In this document: one piece after another, positions 1 to 12,500 of the stretch
Layout of the letters: each line of letters opens with the position of its first letter
Position numbering within the stretch: the stretch's first letter is position 1
Assembly: GCA_014843695.1 (NCBI GenBank)
Contig: CM026401.1
Coordinates: 33,600,525 to 33,664,524, forward strand
Direction: 5' to 3'
From: Archivesica marissinica
Lineage: Eukaryota; Mollusca; Bivalvia; Venerida; Vesicomyidae
Length of the DNA: 64,000 bases
Translations under genes and position numbers: made by a program
Notes under the pieces: generated by a model
What the model saw: the letters and a program-made list of their open reading frames with translations, nothing else
Database searches by the model: none
What the model was told of the DNA's origin: nothing

Positions 1-2978
1 TACTGCAGGTTATTGTATGGAACAACGTCCGTACTGCAGGTTATTGTGTGGAACAACGTCCGTACTGCATGTTATTGTGTAGAACAGCGTCCGTACTGCA
101 GGTTATTGTGGGGAACAACGTCCGTACTGCAGGTTATTGTGTGAAACAACGTCCGTACTGCAGGTTATTGTGGGAACAACGTCCGTACTGTAGGTTATTG
201 TGTGGAACAACGTCCGTACTGCAGGTTATTGTGTGGAACAACGTCCGTACTGTAGGTTATTGTGTGGAACAGCGTCCGTACTGTAGGTTAGTGTATGGAA
301 CAACGTCCGTACTGCAGGTTATTGTGTGAAACAACGTCCGTACTGCAGGTTATTGTGTGGAACAACGTCCGTACTGTAGGTTATTGTGTGGAACAGCGTC
401 CGTACTGCAGGTTATTGCGGGGAACAACGTCCGTACTGCAGGTTATTGTGTGAAACAACGTCCGTACTGCAGGTTATTGTGTGGAACAACGTCCGTACTG
501 TAGGTTATCGTGTGGAACAGCGTCCGTACTGTAGGTTAGTGTATGGAACAACGTCCGTACTGCAGGTTATTGTGTGAAACAACGTCCGTACTGCAGGTTA
601 TTGTGTGGAACAACGTCCGTACAGTAGGTTATTGTGGGGAACAGCGTCCGTACTGCAGGTTATTGTGGGGAACGGCGTCCGTACTGCAGGTTATTGTGGG
701 GAAAAGCGTCCGTACTGCAGGTTATTGTGGGGAACAACGTCCGTACTGCATGTTATTTTGGGGAACAACGTCCGTACTGCAGGTTATTGTGGGAAACAGC
801 GTCCGTACTGCAGGTTATTTTGTGAAACAGCGTCCGTACTGCAGGTTATTGTGTGGAACAACGTCCGTACTGTAGGTTATTGTGGGGAACAGCGTCCGTA
901 CTGCAGGTTATTGCGGGGAACAACGTCCGTACTGCAGGTTATTGTGTGAAACAACGTCCGTACTGCAGGTTATTGTGTGGAACAACGTCCGTACTGTAGG
1001 TTATCGTGTGGAACAGCGTCCGTACTGTAGGTTAGTGTATGGAACAACGTCCGTACTGCAGGTTATTGTGTGAAACAACGTCCGTACTGCAGGTTATTGT
1101 GTGGAACAACGTCCGTACAGTAGGTTATTGTGGGGAACAGCGTCCGTACTGCAGGTTATTGTGGGGAACAGCGTCCGTACTGCAGGTTATTGTGGGGAAA
1201 AGCGTCCGTACTTCAGGTTATTGTGGGGAACAACGTCCGTACTGCATGTTATTTTGGGGAATAACGTCTGTACTGCAGGTTATTGTGGGAAACAGCGTCC
1301 GTACTGCAGGTTATTGTGGGAACAACGTCCGTACTGCAGGTTATTGTGGGGAACAACGTCCGTACTGCAGGTTATTGTGGGGAACAACGTCCGTACTGCA
1401 GGTTATTGTGGGGAACAACGTCCGTACTGCAGGTTATTATGGGGAACAACGTCCGTACTGCAGGTTATTGTGGGGAACAACGTCCGTACTGCAGGTTATT
1501 GTGGGGAACAGCGTCCGTACTGCAGGTTATTGTGGGGAAAAACATCCGTACTGCAGGTTATTGTGGGGAACAACGTCCGTACTGCAGGTTATTGTGCGGA
1601 ACAACGTCCATACTGCTGGTTATTGTGGGGAACAGCGTCCGTACTGCAGGTTATTGTGTGGAACAACGTCCGTACTGCAGGTTATTGTGTGGAACAACGT
1701 CCGTACTGCAGGTTATTGTATGGAACAACGTCCGTACTGCAGGTTATTGTGTGGAACAACGTCCGTACTGCATGTTATTGTGTAGAACAGCGTCCGTACT
1801 GCAGGTTATTGTGTGAAACAACGTCCGTACTGCAGGTTATTGTGGGGAACAACGTCCGTACTGCAGGTTATTGCGTGAAACAACGTCCGTACTGCAGGTT
1901 ATTGTGGGGAACAACGTCCGTACTGCAGGTTATTGTTGGGAACAGCGTCCGTACTGTAGGTTATTGTGTGGAACAGCGTCCGTACTGCATGTTATTGTAT
2001 GGAACAACGTCCGTACTGCAGGTTATTGTGTGGAACAACGTCCGTACTGCATGTTATTGTGTAGAACAGCGTCCGTACTGCAGGTTATTGTGTGAAACAA
2101 CGTCCGTACTGCAGGTTAATGTGGGGAACAACGTCCGTACTGCAGGTTATTGTGTGAAACAACGTCCGTACTGCAGGTTATTGTGGGGAACAACGTCCGT
2201 ACTGTAGGTTATTGTGTGGAACAACGTCCGTACTGCAGGTTATTGTGTGAACAACGTCCGTACTGTAGGTTATGTGTGGAACAGCGTCCGTACTGTAGGT
2301 TAGTGTATGGAACAACGTCCGTACTGCAGGTTATTGTGTGAAACAACGTCCGTACTGCAGGTTATTGTGTGGAACAACGTCCGTACTGTAGGTTATTGTG
2401 GGGAACAGCTTCCGTACTGCAGGTTATTGTGGGGAACAACGTCCGTACTGCAGGTTATTGTGTGAAACAACGTCCCTACTGCAGGTTATTGTGTGGAACA
2501 ACGTCCGTACTGTAGGTTATTGTGTGGAACAGCGTCCGTACTGTAGGTTAGTGTATGGAACAACGTCCGTACTGCAGGTTATTGTGTGAAACAACGTCCG
2601 TACTGCAGGTTATTGTGTGGAACAACGTCCGTACTGTAGGTTATTGTGGGGAACAGCTTCCGTACTGCAGGTTATTGTGGGGAACAACGTCCGTACTGCA
2701 GGTTATTGTGTGAAACAACGTCCCTACTGCAGGTTATTGTGTGGAACAACGTCCGTACTGTAGGTTATTGTGTGGAACAGCGTCCGTACTGTAGGTTAGT
2801 GTATGGAACAACGTCCGTACTGCAGGTTATTGTGTGAAACAACGTCCGTACTGCAGGTTATTGTGTGGAACAACGTCCGTACTGTAGGTTATTGTGGGGA
2901 ACAGCGTCCGTACTGCAGGTTATTGTGGGGAACAGCGTCCGTACTGCAGGTTATTGTGGGGAAAAGCGTCCGTACTGC

Positions 2979-3000
2979 AGTAAACACCCACAAAACAACA
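2979..3000. repeat. A/C-rich interruption 1 in the 31-bp array
   Basis: A short stretch of A and C only (pattern aacacccacaaaacaacac) replaces the normal unit between two intact copies. It resembles the two longer interruptions at 3165-3220 and 4070-4146 and nothing else in the window. Confidence 0.7.
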
Positions 3001-3164
3001 CGTCCGTACTGCAGGTTATTGTGTGGAACAACGTCCGTACTGCAGGTTATTGTGTGGAACAACGTCCGTACTGCAGGTTATTGTATGGAACAACGTCCGT
3101 ACTGCAGGTTATTGTGGGAACAACGTCCGTACTGCAGTTATGTAACACGTCCGTACTGCAGGTT

Positions 3165-3222
3165 ATAAACAACCCACCAAAACAACAAACAACCCACCAA
3201 AACAACCCACAAAACACTAGGT
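3165..3222. repeat. A/C-rich interruption 2 in the 31-bp array
   Basis: About 55 bases built from aacaacccaccaaaac-type words, flanked by truncated 31-bp units. It is either a small inserted low-complexity tract or a consensus error of a long-read assembly. Confidence 0.7.
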
Positions 3223-4069
3223 TATTGTGGAACACTCCGTACTGCAGGTTATTGTGGGGAACAACGTCCGTACTGCAGGTTATTGTGTGAAACAACGTCC
3301 CTACTGCAGGTTATTGTGTGGAACAACGTCCGTACTGTAGGTTATTGTGTGGAACAGCGTCCGTACTGTAGGTTAGTGTATGGAACAACGTCCGTACTGC
3401 AGGTTATTGTGTGAAACAACGTCCGTACTGCAGGTTATTGTGTGGAACAACGTCCGTACTGTAGGTTATTGTGGGGAACAGCTTCCGTACTGCAGGTTAT
3501 TGTGGGGAACACGTCCGTACTGCAGGTTATTGTGTGAAACAACGTCCCTACTGCAGGTTATTGTGTGGAACAACGTCCGTACTGTAGGTTATTGTGTGGA
3601 ACAGCGTCCGTACTGTACAACGTCCGTACTGCAGGTTATTGTGTGAAACAACGTCCGTACTGCAGGTTATTGTGTGGAACAACGTCCGTACTGTAGGTTA
3701 TTGTGGGGAACAGCGTCCGTACTGCAGGTTATTGTGGGGAACAGCGTCCGTACTGCAGGTTATTGTGGGGAAAAGCGTCCGTACTGCAGGTTATTGTGGG
3801 GAACAACGTCCGTACTGCATGTTATTTGGGGAACAACGTCCGTACTGCAGGTTATTGTGAAACACGTCCGTACTGCAGGTTATTGTGTGAAACAGCGTCC
3901 GTACTGCAGGTTATTGTGGGGAACAACGTCCGTACTGCAGGTTATTGTGGGGAACAACGTCCGTACTGCAGGTTATTGTGGGGAACAACGTCCGTACTGC
4001 AGGTTATTGTGAGGAACAACGTCCGTACTGCAGGTTATTGTGGGGAACAACGTCCGTACTGCAGGTTAT

Positions 4070-4146
4070 TGAACACCCACAAAAACCCACCAAAACAACC
4101 CACCAAAACAACCACAAAACACCCACCAACCCCAAACAACCACCAT
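4070..4146. repeat. A/C-rich interruption 3 in the 31-bp array
   Basis: About 77 bases almost entirely A and C (words such as acccaccaaaacaaccc), with normal 31-bp units on both sides. It is the largest of three similar interruptions. Confidence 0.7.
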
Positions 4147-4338
4147 TGTGGGGACAACGTCCGTACTGCAGGTTATTATGGGGAACAACGTCCGCACTGC
4201 AGGTTATTGTGGGGATCAACGTCCGCACTGCAGGTTATTGTGAAGAACAACGTCCGTACTGCAGGTTATTGTGTGAAACAACGTCCGTACTGCAGGTTAT
4301 TGTGGGGAACGACGTCCGTGCTGCAGGTTATTGTGGGG

Positions 4339-4530
4339 AACCGTTATGTCAACGTCGGTTATGTCGAATTATCCGGTTATCTCGAAGTCGGATGAATGTC
4401 CCGTTTCAGACACTATCATTGTACATATAAACTGGCTTCGTTTATATCAAATTTCGTTAAGTCAAACTGTTACGGTTATGTCGAAGAATTTTGTTCGGTC
4501 CGACGGAATTCGACATAACGGATGTAGACA
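4339..4530. mobile_element. Short TIR element (CCGTTATGTC family), copy 1
   Basis: Both ends carry the inverted motif (ACA)nCCGTTATGTC(A/G)A: CCGTTATGTCAACG at the left and GACATAACGGATGTAGAC at the right. The interior contains TGTCCCGTTTCAGACA and a TCCGACGGAATTC box. A second copy lies in the opposite orientation at 33232-33401, which shows that this is a dispersed element. No coding capacity: a non-autonomous (MITE-like) element. The left end is fused to the 31-bp array. Confidence 0.7.
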
Positions 4531-4548
4531 ATACTTTCCTTATTAAAG

Positions 4549-4785
4549 GTAGTGGTTGTGAGAGAGAGACACATCTGATGGTGGTCACTCTCCCTTCTCA
4601 CTCTCCTGCAGTAGGACCACTTCTCAGGTATTGGTTGTGAGAGTGAGACACATCTGATGGTGGTCACTCTCCCTTCTCACTCTCCTGCAGTAGGACCACT
4701 TCTCAGGTATTGGTTATGAGAGTGAGACACATCTGATGGTGGTCTCTCTCCCTTCTCACTCTCCTACAGTAGCACCACTTCTCAG
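4549..4785. repeat. 79-bp tandem repeat, three copies
   Basis: Three consecutive copies of a 79-bp unit containing gagacacatctgatggtgg and ctctcccttctcactctcct. The third copy has minor substitutions. Confidence 0.9.
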
Positions 4786-4834
4786 AATTCACTAAATAGA
4801 TACTGACAAGCGGCATACTATAGCTATAAATGGT

Positions 4835-5080
4835 CCGCCTCCGTGGTCGCTGACTTGTATACCACTGTAACCTATCATCACTGATGGTCACGGGTTCGAG
4901 CCCCGCTCAGACCGTGTCTCATTTATATGAAAAAGTTGACAGTTTCTTACGGAGGTTGGTGCACCCAAGTACTGGTTAACCGCTGGAGCCTGCCCAGGAA
5001 AGGTGTTGTTAGGTAAACTGCCCGCCGGCGATGTAGCCCAAAATGGTGCTGATGCAGGCGTAACACCCGAAATATAACAT
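4835..5080 (+). mobile_element. SINE-D, variant with the non-A tail
   Basis: The tRNA-like head is partly deleted (ccgtggtcgctgacttgtat); the T-loop box GGGTTCGAGCCCCGC is intact. The body has the core tactggttaaccgctgg and agcctgcccaggaaa, and the 3' part reads aatggtgctgatgcaggcg. The same head occurs at 42979, 23416 and 63160. The 42979 copy shares this tail; the other two end with the SINE-A tail. Confidence 0.85.
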
Positions 5081-5388
5081 ATAACAGTATGGGTCAAACT
5101 TGCAATATTCCTTCCAATTCAATAACACGAGCACCCGTGCAATGTTTATGAGATCCACAAGTCTAAATAGCACAGCGGCTCGGCAGTTAACGCCAGTTTA
5201 GATATATCAAAGTCATATTGATTACGTAATATTATACATGAAATTTCCTTTGAGAATGTAATAAAATAGATTTCGTTGCTGTTGAGCCAACTTATGAGAA
5301 GCAACCCCACGAGTTTTGTAATCTAATATCAACTTTTATTAAGATTCACACATGTAGAAAAATATACTGCCAACTAAAAATATCGTCA
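5081..5388. other. No recognisable feature
   Basis: About 300 bases of AT-rich single-copy-looking sequence. I see no ORF, splice pattern, RNA gene or repeat on either strand. Confidence 0.6.
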
Positions 5389-5505
5389 GGTCGGTCGGTC
5401 GGTCGGTCGGTCGGTCGGTCGGTCGGTCGGTCGGTCGGTCGGTCGGTCGGTCGGTCGGTCGGTCGGTCGGTCGGTCGGTCGGTCGGTCGGTCGGTCGGTC
5501 GGTCG
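5389..5505. repeat. (GGTC)n microsatellite abutting an assembly gap
   Basis: A perfect GGTC tetranucleotide runs 117 bases into the first base of the N run, so its true length is unknown. The complementary tetranucleotide (GACC)n also abuts the second gap at 52775. Confidence 0.98.
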
Positions 5506-6505
5506 NNNNNNNNNNNNNNNNNNNNNNNNNNNNNNNNNNNNNNNNNNNNNNNNNNNNNNNNNNNNNNNNNNNNNNNNNNNNNNNNNNNNNNNNNNNNNNN
5601 NNNNNNNNNNNNNNNNNNNNNNNNNNNNNNNNNNNNNNNNNNNNNNNNNNNNNNNNNNNNNNNNNNNNNNNNNNNNNNNNNNNNNNNNNNNNNNNNNNNN
5701 NNNNNNNNNNNNNNNNNNNNNNNNNNNNNNNNNNNNNNNNNNNNNNNNNNNNNNNNNNNNNNNNNNNNNNNNNNNNNNNNNNNNNNNNNNNNNNNNNNNN
5801 NNNNNNNNNNNNNNNNNNNNNNNNNNNNNNNNNNNNNNNNNNNNNNNNNNNNNNNNNNNNNNNNNNNNNNNNNNNNNNNNNNNNNNNNNNNNNNNNNNNN
5901 NNNNNNNNNNNNNNNNNNNNNNNNNNNNNNNNNNNNNNNNNNNNNNNNNNNNNNNNNNNNNNNNNNNNNNNNNNNNNNNNNNNNNNNNNNNNNNNNNNNN
6001 NNNNNNNNNNNNNNNNNNNNNNNNNNNNNNNNNNNNNNNNNNNNNNNNNNNNNNNNNNNNNNNNNNNNNNNNNNNNNNNNNNNNNNNNNNNNNNNNNNNN
6101 NNNNNNNNNNNNNNNNNNNNNNNNNNNNNNNNNNNNNNNNNNNNNNNNNNNNNNNNNNNNNNNNNNNNNNNNNNNNNNNNNNNNNNNNNNNNNNNNNNNN
6201 NNNNNNNNNNNNNNNNNNNNNNNNNNNNNNNNNNNNNNNNNNNNNNNNNNNNNNNNNNNNNNNNNNNNNNNNNNNNNNNNNNNNNNNNNNNNNNNNNNNN
6301 NNNNNNNNNNNNNNNNNNNNNNNNNNNNNNNNNNNNNNNNNNNNNNNNNNNNNNNNNNNNNNNNNNNNNNNNNNNNNNNNNNNNNNNNNNNNNNNNNNNN
6401 NNNNNNNNNNNNNNNNNNNNNNNNNNNNNNNNNNNNNNNNNNNNNNNNNNNNNNNNNNNNNNNNNNNNNNNNNNNNNNNNNNNNNNNNNNNNNNNNNNNN
6501 NNNNN
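5506..6505. other. Assembly gap of 1,000 N
   Basis: Exactly 1,000 N, a conventional fixed-size gap. The flanks are a tetranucleotide microsatellite (left) and the 33-bp satellite (right), so the break is caused by tandem repeats. The true distance is unknown. Confidence 0.99.
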
Positions 6506-9500
6506 AGTATATAGTACAAACGTTGCGTGTTGTGAAATAGTATATAGTACAAACGTTGCGTGTTGTGCAATAGTATATAGTACAAACGATGCGTGTTGTG
6601 CAATAGTATATAGTACAAACGATGCGTGTTGTGCAATAGTATATAGTACAAACGATGCGTGTTGTGTTGTGAAATAGTATATAGTACAAACGTTGCGTGT
6701 TGTGCAATAGTATATAGTACAAACGATGCGTGTTGTGTTGTGAAATAGTATGTAGTACAAACGTTGCGTGTTGTGCAATAGTATATAGTACAAACGATGC
6801 GTGTTGTGCTGTGAAATAGTATGTAGTACAAACGTTGCGTGTTGTGCAATAGTATATAGTACAAACGTTGCGTGTTGTGCAATAGTATATAGTACAAACG
6901 TTGCGTGTTGTGCAATAGTATATAGTACAAACGATGCGTGTTGTGAAATAGTATGTAGTACAAACGGTGCGTGTTGTGAACTAGTATGTAGTACAAACGG
7001 TGCGTGTTGTGAACTAGTATGTAGTACAAACGGTGCGTGTTGTGAACTAGTATGTAGTACAAACGGTGCGTGTTGTGAAATAGTATGTAGTACAAACGGT
7101 GCGTGTTGTGAAATAGTATATAGTACAAACGTTGCGTGTTGTGCAATAGTATGTAGTACAAACGGTGCGTGTTGTGAAATAGTATATAGTACAAACGTTG
7201 CGTGTTGTGCAATAGTATATAGTACAAACGATGCGTGTTGTGTTGTGCAATAGTATATAGTACAAACGATGCGTGTTGTGCAATAGTATATAGTACAAAC
7301 GTTGCGTGTTGTGAAATAGTATATAGTACAAACGTTGCGTGTTGTGCAATAGTATATAGTACAAACGTTGCGTGTTGTGAAATAGTATATAGTACAAACG
7401 TTGCGTGTTGTGAAATAGTATATAGTACAAACGTTGCGTGTTGTGCAATAGTATATAGTACAAACGTTGCGTGTTGTGAAATAGTATATAGTACAAACGT
7501 TGCGTGTTGTGCAATAGTATATAGTACAAACGTTGCGTGTTGTGAAATAGTATATAGTACAAACGTTGCGTGTTGTGCAATAGTATATAGTACAAACGTT
7601 GCGTGTTGTGAAATAGTATGTAGTACAAACGTTGCGTGTTGTGCAATAGTATATAGTACAAACGTTGCGTGTTGTGCAATAGTATATAGTACAAACGATG
7701 CGTGTTGTGCAATAGTATATAGTACAAACGATGCGTGTTGTGCAATAGTATATAGTACAAACGTTGCGTGTTGTGTTGTGAAATAGTATGTAGTACAAAC
7801 GTTGCGTGTTGTGCAATAGTATATAGTACAAACGTTGCGTGTTGTGAAATAGTATATAGTACAAACGTTGCGTGTTGTGCAATAGTATATAGTACAAACG
7901 ATGCGTGTTGTGCAATAGTATATAGTACAAACGATGCGTGTTGTGCAATAGTATATAGTACAAACGATGCGTGTTGTGTTGTGAAATAGTATGTAGTACA
8001 AACGTTGCGTGTTGTGCAATAGTATATAGTACAAACGATGCGTGTTGTGCAATAGTATATAGTACAAACGTTGCGTGTTGTGCAATAGTATATAGTACAA
8101 ACGATGCGTGTTGTGCAATAGTATATAGTACAAACGTTGCGTGTTGTGCAATAGTATATAGTACAAACGATGCGTGTTGTGAAATAGTATATAGTACAAA
8201 CGTTGCGTGTTGTGAAATAGTATGTAGTACAAACGTTGCGTGTTGTGAAATAGTATGTAGTACAAACGTTGCGTGTTGTGTTGTGCAATAGTATATAGTA
8301 CAAACGATGCGTGTTGTGTTGTGCAATAGTATATAGTACAAACGATGCGTGTTGTGTTGTGAAATAGTATGTAGTACAAACGTTGCGTGTTGTGCAATAG
8401 TATATAGTACAAACGTTGCGTGTTGTGCAATAGTATATAGTACAAACGTTGCGTGTTGTGCAATAGTATATAGTACAAACGTTGCGTGTTGTGCAATAGT
8501 ATATAGTACAAACGTTGCGTGTTGTGCAATAGTATATAGTACAAACGTTGCGTGTTGTGAAATAGTATATAGTACAAACGTTGCGTGTTGTGCAATAGTA
8601 TATAGTACAAACGATGCGTGTTGTGAAATAGTATATAGTACAAACGTTGCGTGTTGTGAAATAGTATATAGTACAAACGTTGCGTGTTGTGAAATAGTAT
8701 GTAGTACAAACGTTGCGTGTTGTGAAATAGTATATAGTACAAACGTTGCGTGTTGTGCAATAGTATATAGTACAAACGATGCGTGTTGTGAAATAGTATA
8801 TAGTACAAACGTTGCGTGTTGTGAAATAGTATGTAGTACAAACGTTGCGTGTTGTGAAATAGTATATAGTACAAACGTTGCGTGTTGTGCAATAGTATAT
8901 AGTACAAACGATGCGTGTTGTGCAATAGTATATAGTACAAACGATGCGTGTTGTGAAATAGTATGTAGTACAAACGTTGCGTGTTGTGAAATAGTATATA
9001 GTACAAACGTTGCGTGTTGTGTCAATAGTATATAGTACAAACGTTGCGTGTTGTGTCAATAGTATATAGTACAAACGTTGCGTGTTGTGAAATAGTATAT
9101 AGTACAAACGTTGCGTGTTGTGCAATAGTATATAGTACAAACGATGCGTGTTGTGAAATAGTATATAGTACAAACGTTGCGTGTTGTGCAATAGTATATA
9201 GTACAAACGTTGCGTGTTGTGCAATAGTATATAGTACAAACGTTGCGTGTTGTGCAATAGTATATAGTACAAACGTTGCGTGTTGTGAAATAGTATATAG
9301 TACAAACGTTGCGTGTTGTGCAATAGTATATAGTACAAACGTTGCGTGTTGTGCAATAGTATAGTACAAACGTTGCGTGTTGTGCAATAGTATATAGTAC
9401 AAACGTTGCGTGTTGTGCAATAGTATATAGTACAAACGTTGCGTGTTGTGTAAATAGTATATAGTACAAACGTTGCGTGTTGTGCAATAGTATATAGTAC

Positions 9501-12500
9501 AAACGTTGCGTGTTGTGAAATAGTATATAGTACAAACGTTGCGTGTTGTGCAATAGTATATAGTACAAACGATGCGTGTTGTGCAATAGTATATAGTACA
9601 AACGATGCGTGTTGTGCAATAGTATATAGTACAAACGTTGCGTGTTGTGTTGTGAAATAGTATGTAGTACAAACGTTGCGTGTTGTGCAATAGTATATAG
9701 TACAAACGTTGCGTGTTGTGAAATAGTATATAGTACAAACGTTGCGTGTTGTGCAATAGTATATAGTACAAACGATGCGTGTTGTGCAATAGTATATAGT
9801 ACAAACGATGCGTGTTGTGAAATAGTATATAGTACAAACGTTGCGTGTTGTGAAATAGTATGTAGTACAAACGTTGCGTGTTGTGAAATAGTATGTAGTA
9901 CAAACGTTGCGTGTTGTGTGCAATAGTATATAGTACAAACGATGCGTGTTGTGTCAATAGTATATAGTACAAACGATGCGTGTTGTGTTGTGAAATAGTA
10001 TGTAGTACAAACGTTGCGTGTTGTGAAATAGTATATAGTACAAACGTTGCGTGTTGTGCAATAGTATATAGTACAAACGTTGCGTGTTGTGCAATAGTAT
10101 ATAGTACAAACGTTGCGTGTTGTGAAATAGTATATAGTACAAACGTTGCGTGTTGTGCAATAGTATATAGTACAAACGATGCGTGTTGTGAAATAGTATA
10201 TAGTACAAACGTTGCGTGTTGTGCAATAGTATATAGTACAAACGTTGCGTGTTGTGCAATAGTATATAGTACAAACGTTGCGTGTTGTGAAATAGTATAT
10301 AGTACAAACGTTGCGTGTTGTGAAATAGTATATAGTACAAACGATGCGTGTTGTGAAATAGTATATAGTACAAACGTTGCGTGTTGTGCAATAGTATATA
10401 GTACAAACGATGCGTGTTGTGAAATAGTATATAGTACAAACGTTGCGTGTTGTGAAATAGTATGTAGTACAAACGTTGCGTGTTGTGAAATAGTATGTAG
10501 TACAAACGTTGCGTGTTGTGCAATAGTATATAGTACAAACGATGCGTGTTGTGCAATAGTATATAGTACAAACGTTGCGTGTTGTGTTGTGCAATAGTAT
10601 ATAGTACAAACGATGCGTGTTGTGAAATAGTATATAGTACAAACGTTGCGTGTTGTGAAATAGTATGTAGTACAAACGTTGCGTGTTGTGAAATAGTATG
10701 TAGTACAAACGTTGCGTGTTGTGTCAATAGTATATAGTACAAACGATGCGTGTTGTGTGTGCAATAGTATATAGTACAAACGATGCGTGTTGTGTGTGAA
10801 ATAGTATGTAGTACAAACGTTGCGTGTTGTGAAATAGTATATAGTACAAACGTTGCGTGTTGTGTGTGCAATAGTATATAGTACAAACGTTGCGTGTTGT
10901 GTTGTGCAATAGTATATAGTACAAACGTTGCGTGTTGTGCAATAGTATATAGTACAAACGATGCGTGTTGTGTTGTGAAATAGTATGTAGTACAAACGTT
11001 GCGTGTTGTGAAATAGTATATAGTACAAACGTTGCGTGTTGTGTGGCAATAGTATATAGTACAAACGTTGCGTGTTGTGTTGTGCAATAGTATATAGTAC
11101 AAACGTTGCGTGTTGTGAAATAGTATATAGTACAAACGGTGCGTGTTGTGCAATAGTATATAGTACAAACGATGCGTGTTGTGAAATAGTATATAGTACA
11201 AACGTTGCGTGTTGTGCAATAGTATATAGTACAAACGTTGCGTGTTGTGCAATAGTATATAGTACAAACGTTGCGTGTTGTGAAATAGTATATAGTACAA
11301 ACGTTGCGTGTTGTGAATAGTATATAGTACAAACGATGCGTGTTGTGAAATAGTATATAGTACAAACGTTGCGTGTTGTGCAATAGTATATAGTACAAAC
11401 GATGCGTGTTGTGAATAGTATATAGTACAAACGTTGCGTGTTGTGAAATAGTATATAGTACAAACGTTGCGTGTTGTGAAATAGTATGTAGTACAAACGT
11501 TGCGTGTTGTGCAATAGTATATAGTACAAACGATGCGTGTTGTGCAATAGTATATAGTACAAACGTTGCGTGTTGTGTTGTGCAATAGTATATAGTACAA
11601 ACGATGCGTGTTGTGAAATAGTATATAGTACAAACGTTGCGTGTTGTGAATAGTATGTAGTACAAACGTTGCGTGTTGTGAAATAGTATATAGTACAAAC
11701 GTTGCGTGTTGTGAAATAGTATATAGTACAAACGTTGCGTGTTGTGCAATAGTATATAGTACAAACGATGCGTGTTGTGCAATAGTATATAGTACAAACG
11801 TTGCGTGTTGTGCAATAGTATATAGTACAAACGATGCGTGTTGTGAAATAGTATATAGTACAAACGTTGCGTGTTGTGAATAGTATATAGTACAAACGTT
11901 GCGTGTTGTGAAATAGTATATAGTACAAACGTTGCGTGTTGTGCAATAGTATATAGTACAAACGATGCGTGTTGTGCAATAGTATATAGTACAAACGTTG
12001 CGTGTTGTGAAATAGTATGTAGTACAAACGTTGCGTGTTGTGAAATAGTATATAGTACAAACGTTGCGTGTTGTGCAATAGTATATAGTACAAACGTGTG
12101 TGTGTTGTGCAATAGTATATAGTACAAACGATGCGTGTTGTGTAAATAGTATATAGTACAAACGTTGCGTGTTGTGAAATAGTATATAGTACAAACGTTG
12201 CGTGTTGTGTCAATAGTATATAGTACAAACGTTGCGTGTTGTGTCAATAGTATATAGTACAAACGTTGCGTGTTGTGAAATAGTATATAGTACAAACGTT
12301 GCGTGTTGTGCAATAGTATATAGTACAAACGATGCGTGTTGTGAAATAGTATATAGTACAAACGTTGCGTGTTGTGCAATAGTATATAGTACAAACGTTG
12401 CGTGTTGTGCAATAGTATATAGTACAAACGTTGCGTGTTGTGAAATAGTATATAGTACAAACGTTGCGTGTTGTGAAATAGTATATAGTACAAACGATGC

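Larger units (their letters stand above)
1..4338. repeat. 31-bp tandem minisatellite array
   Basis: About 140 head-to-tail copies of a 31-bp unit whose core reads aacaacgtccgtactgcagg, followed by ttattgtg(t/g)gg. The array runs off the left edge of the window. Variants (aacaac/aacagc, ctgcagg/ctgtagg, tgtgtgg/tgtgggg/tgtgaaa) are arranged in higher-order blocks: one block recurs at an offset of 496 bp (16 units, near 386 and 882) and another at 248 bp (8 units, near 2398 and 2646). Because 31 is not a multiple of 3, long stop-free frames appear in all three forward phases. They are a by-product of the unit and not genes. Three A/C-rich stretches interrupt the array (see separate entries). 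Confidence 0.97.

Noticed and set aside
48..4395. Overlapping forward frames encoding RPYCRLL/TSVLQVIV/NNVRTAGYC repeats
   Set aside because: They are the three phases of the same 31-bp unit; all are equally open. No start context, splice sites or unique sequence.
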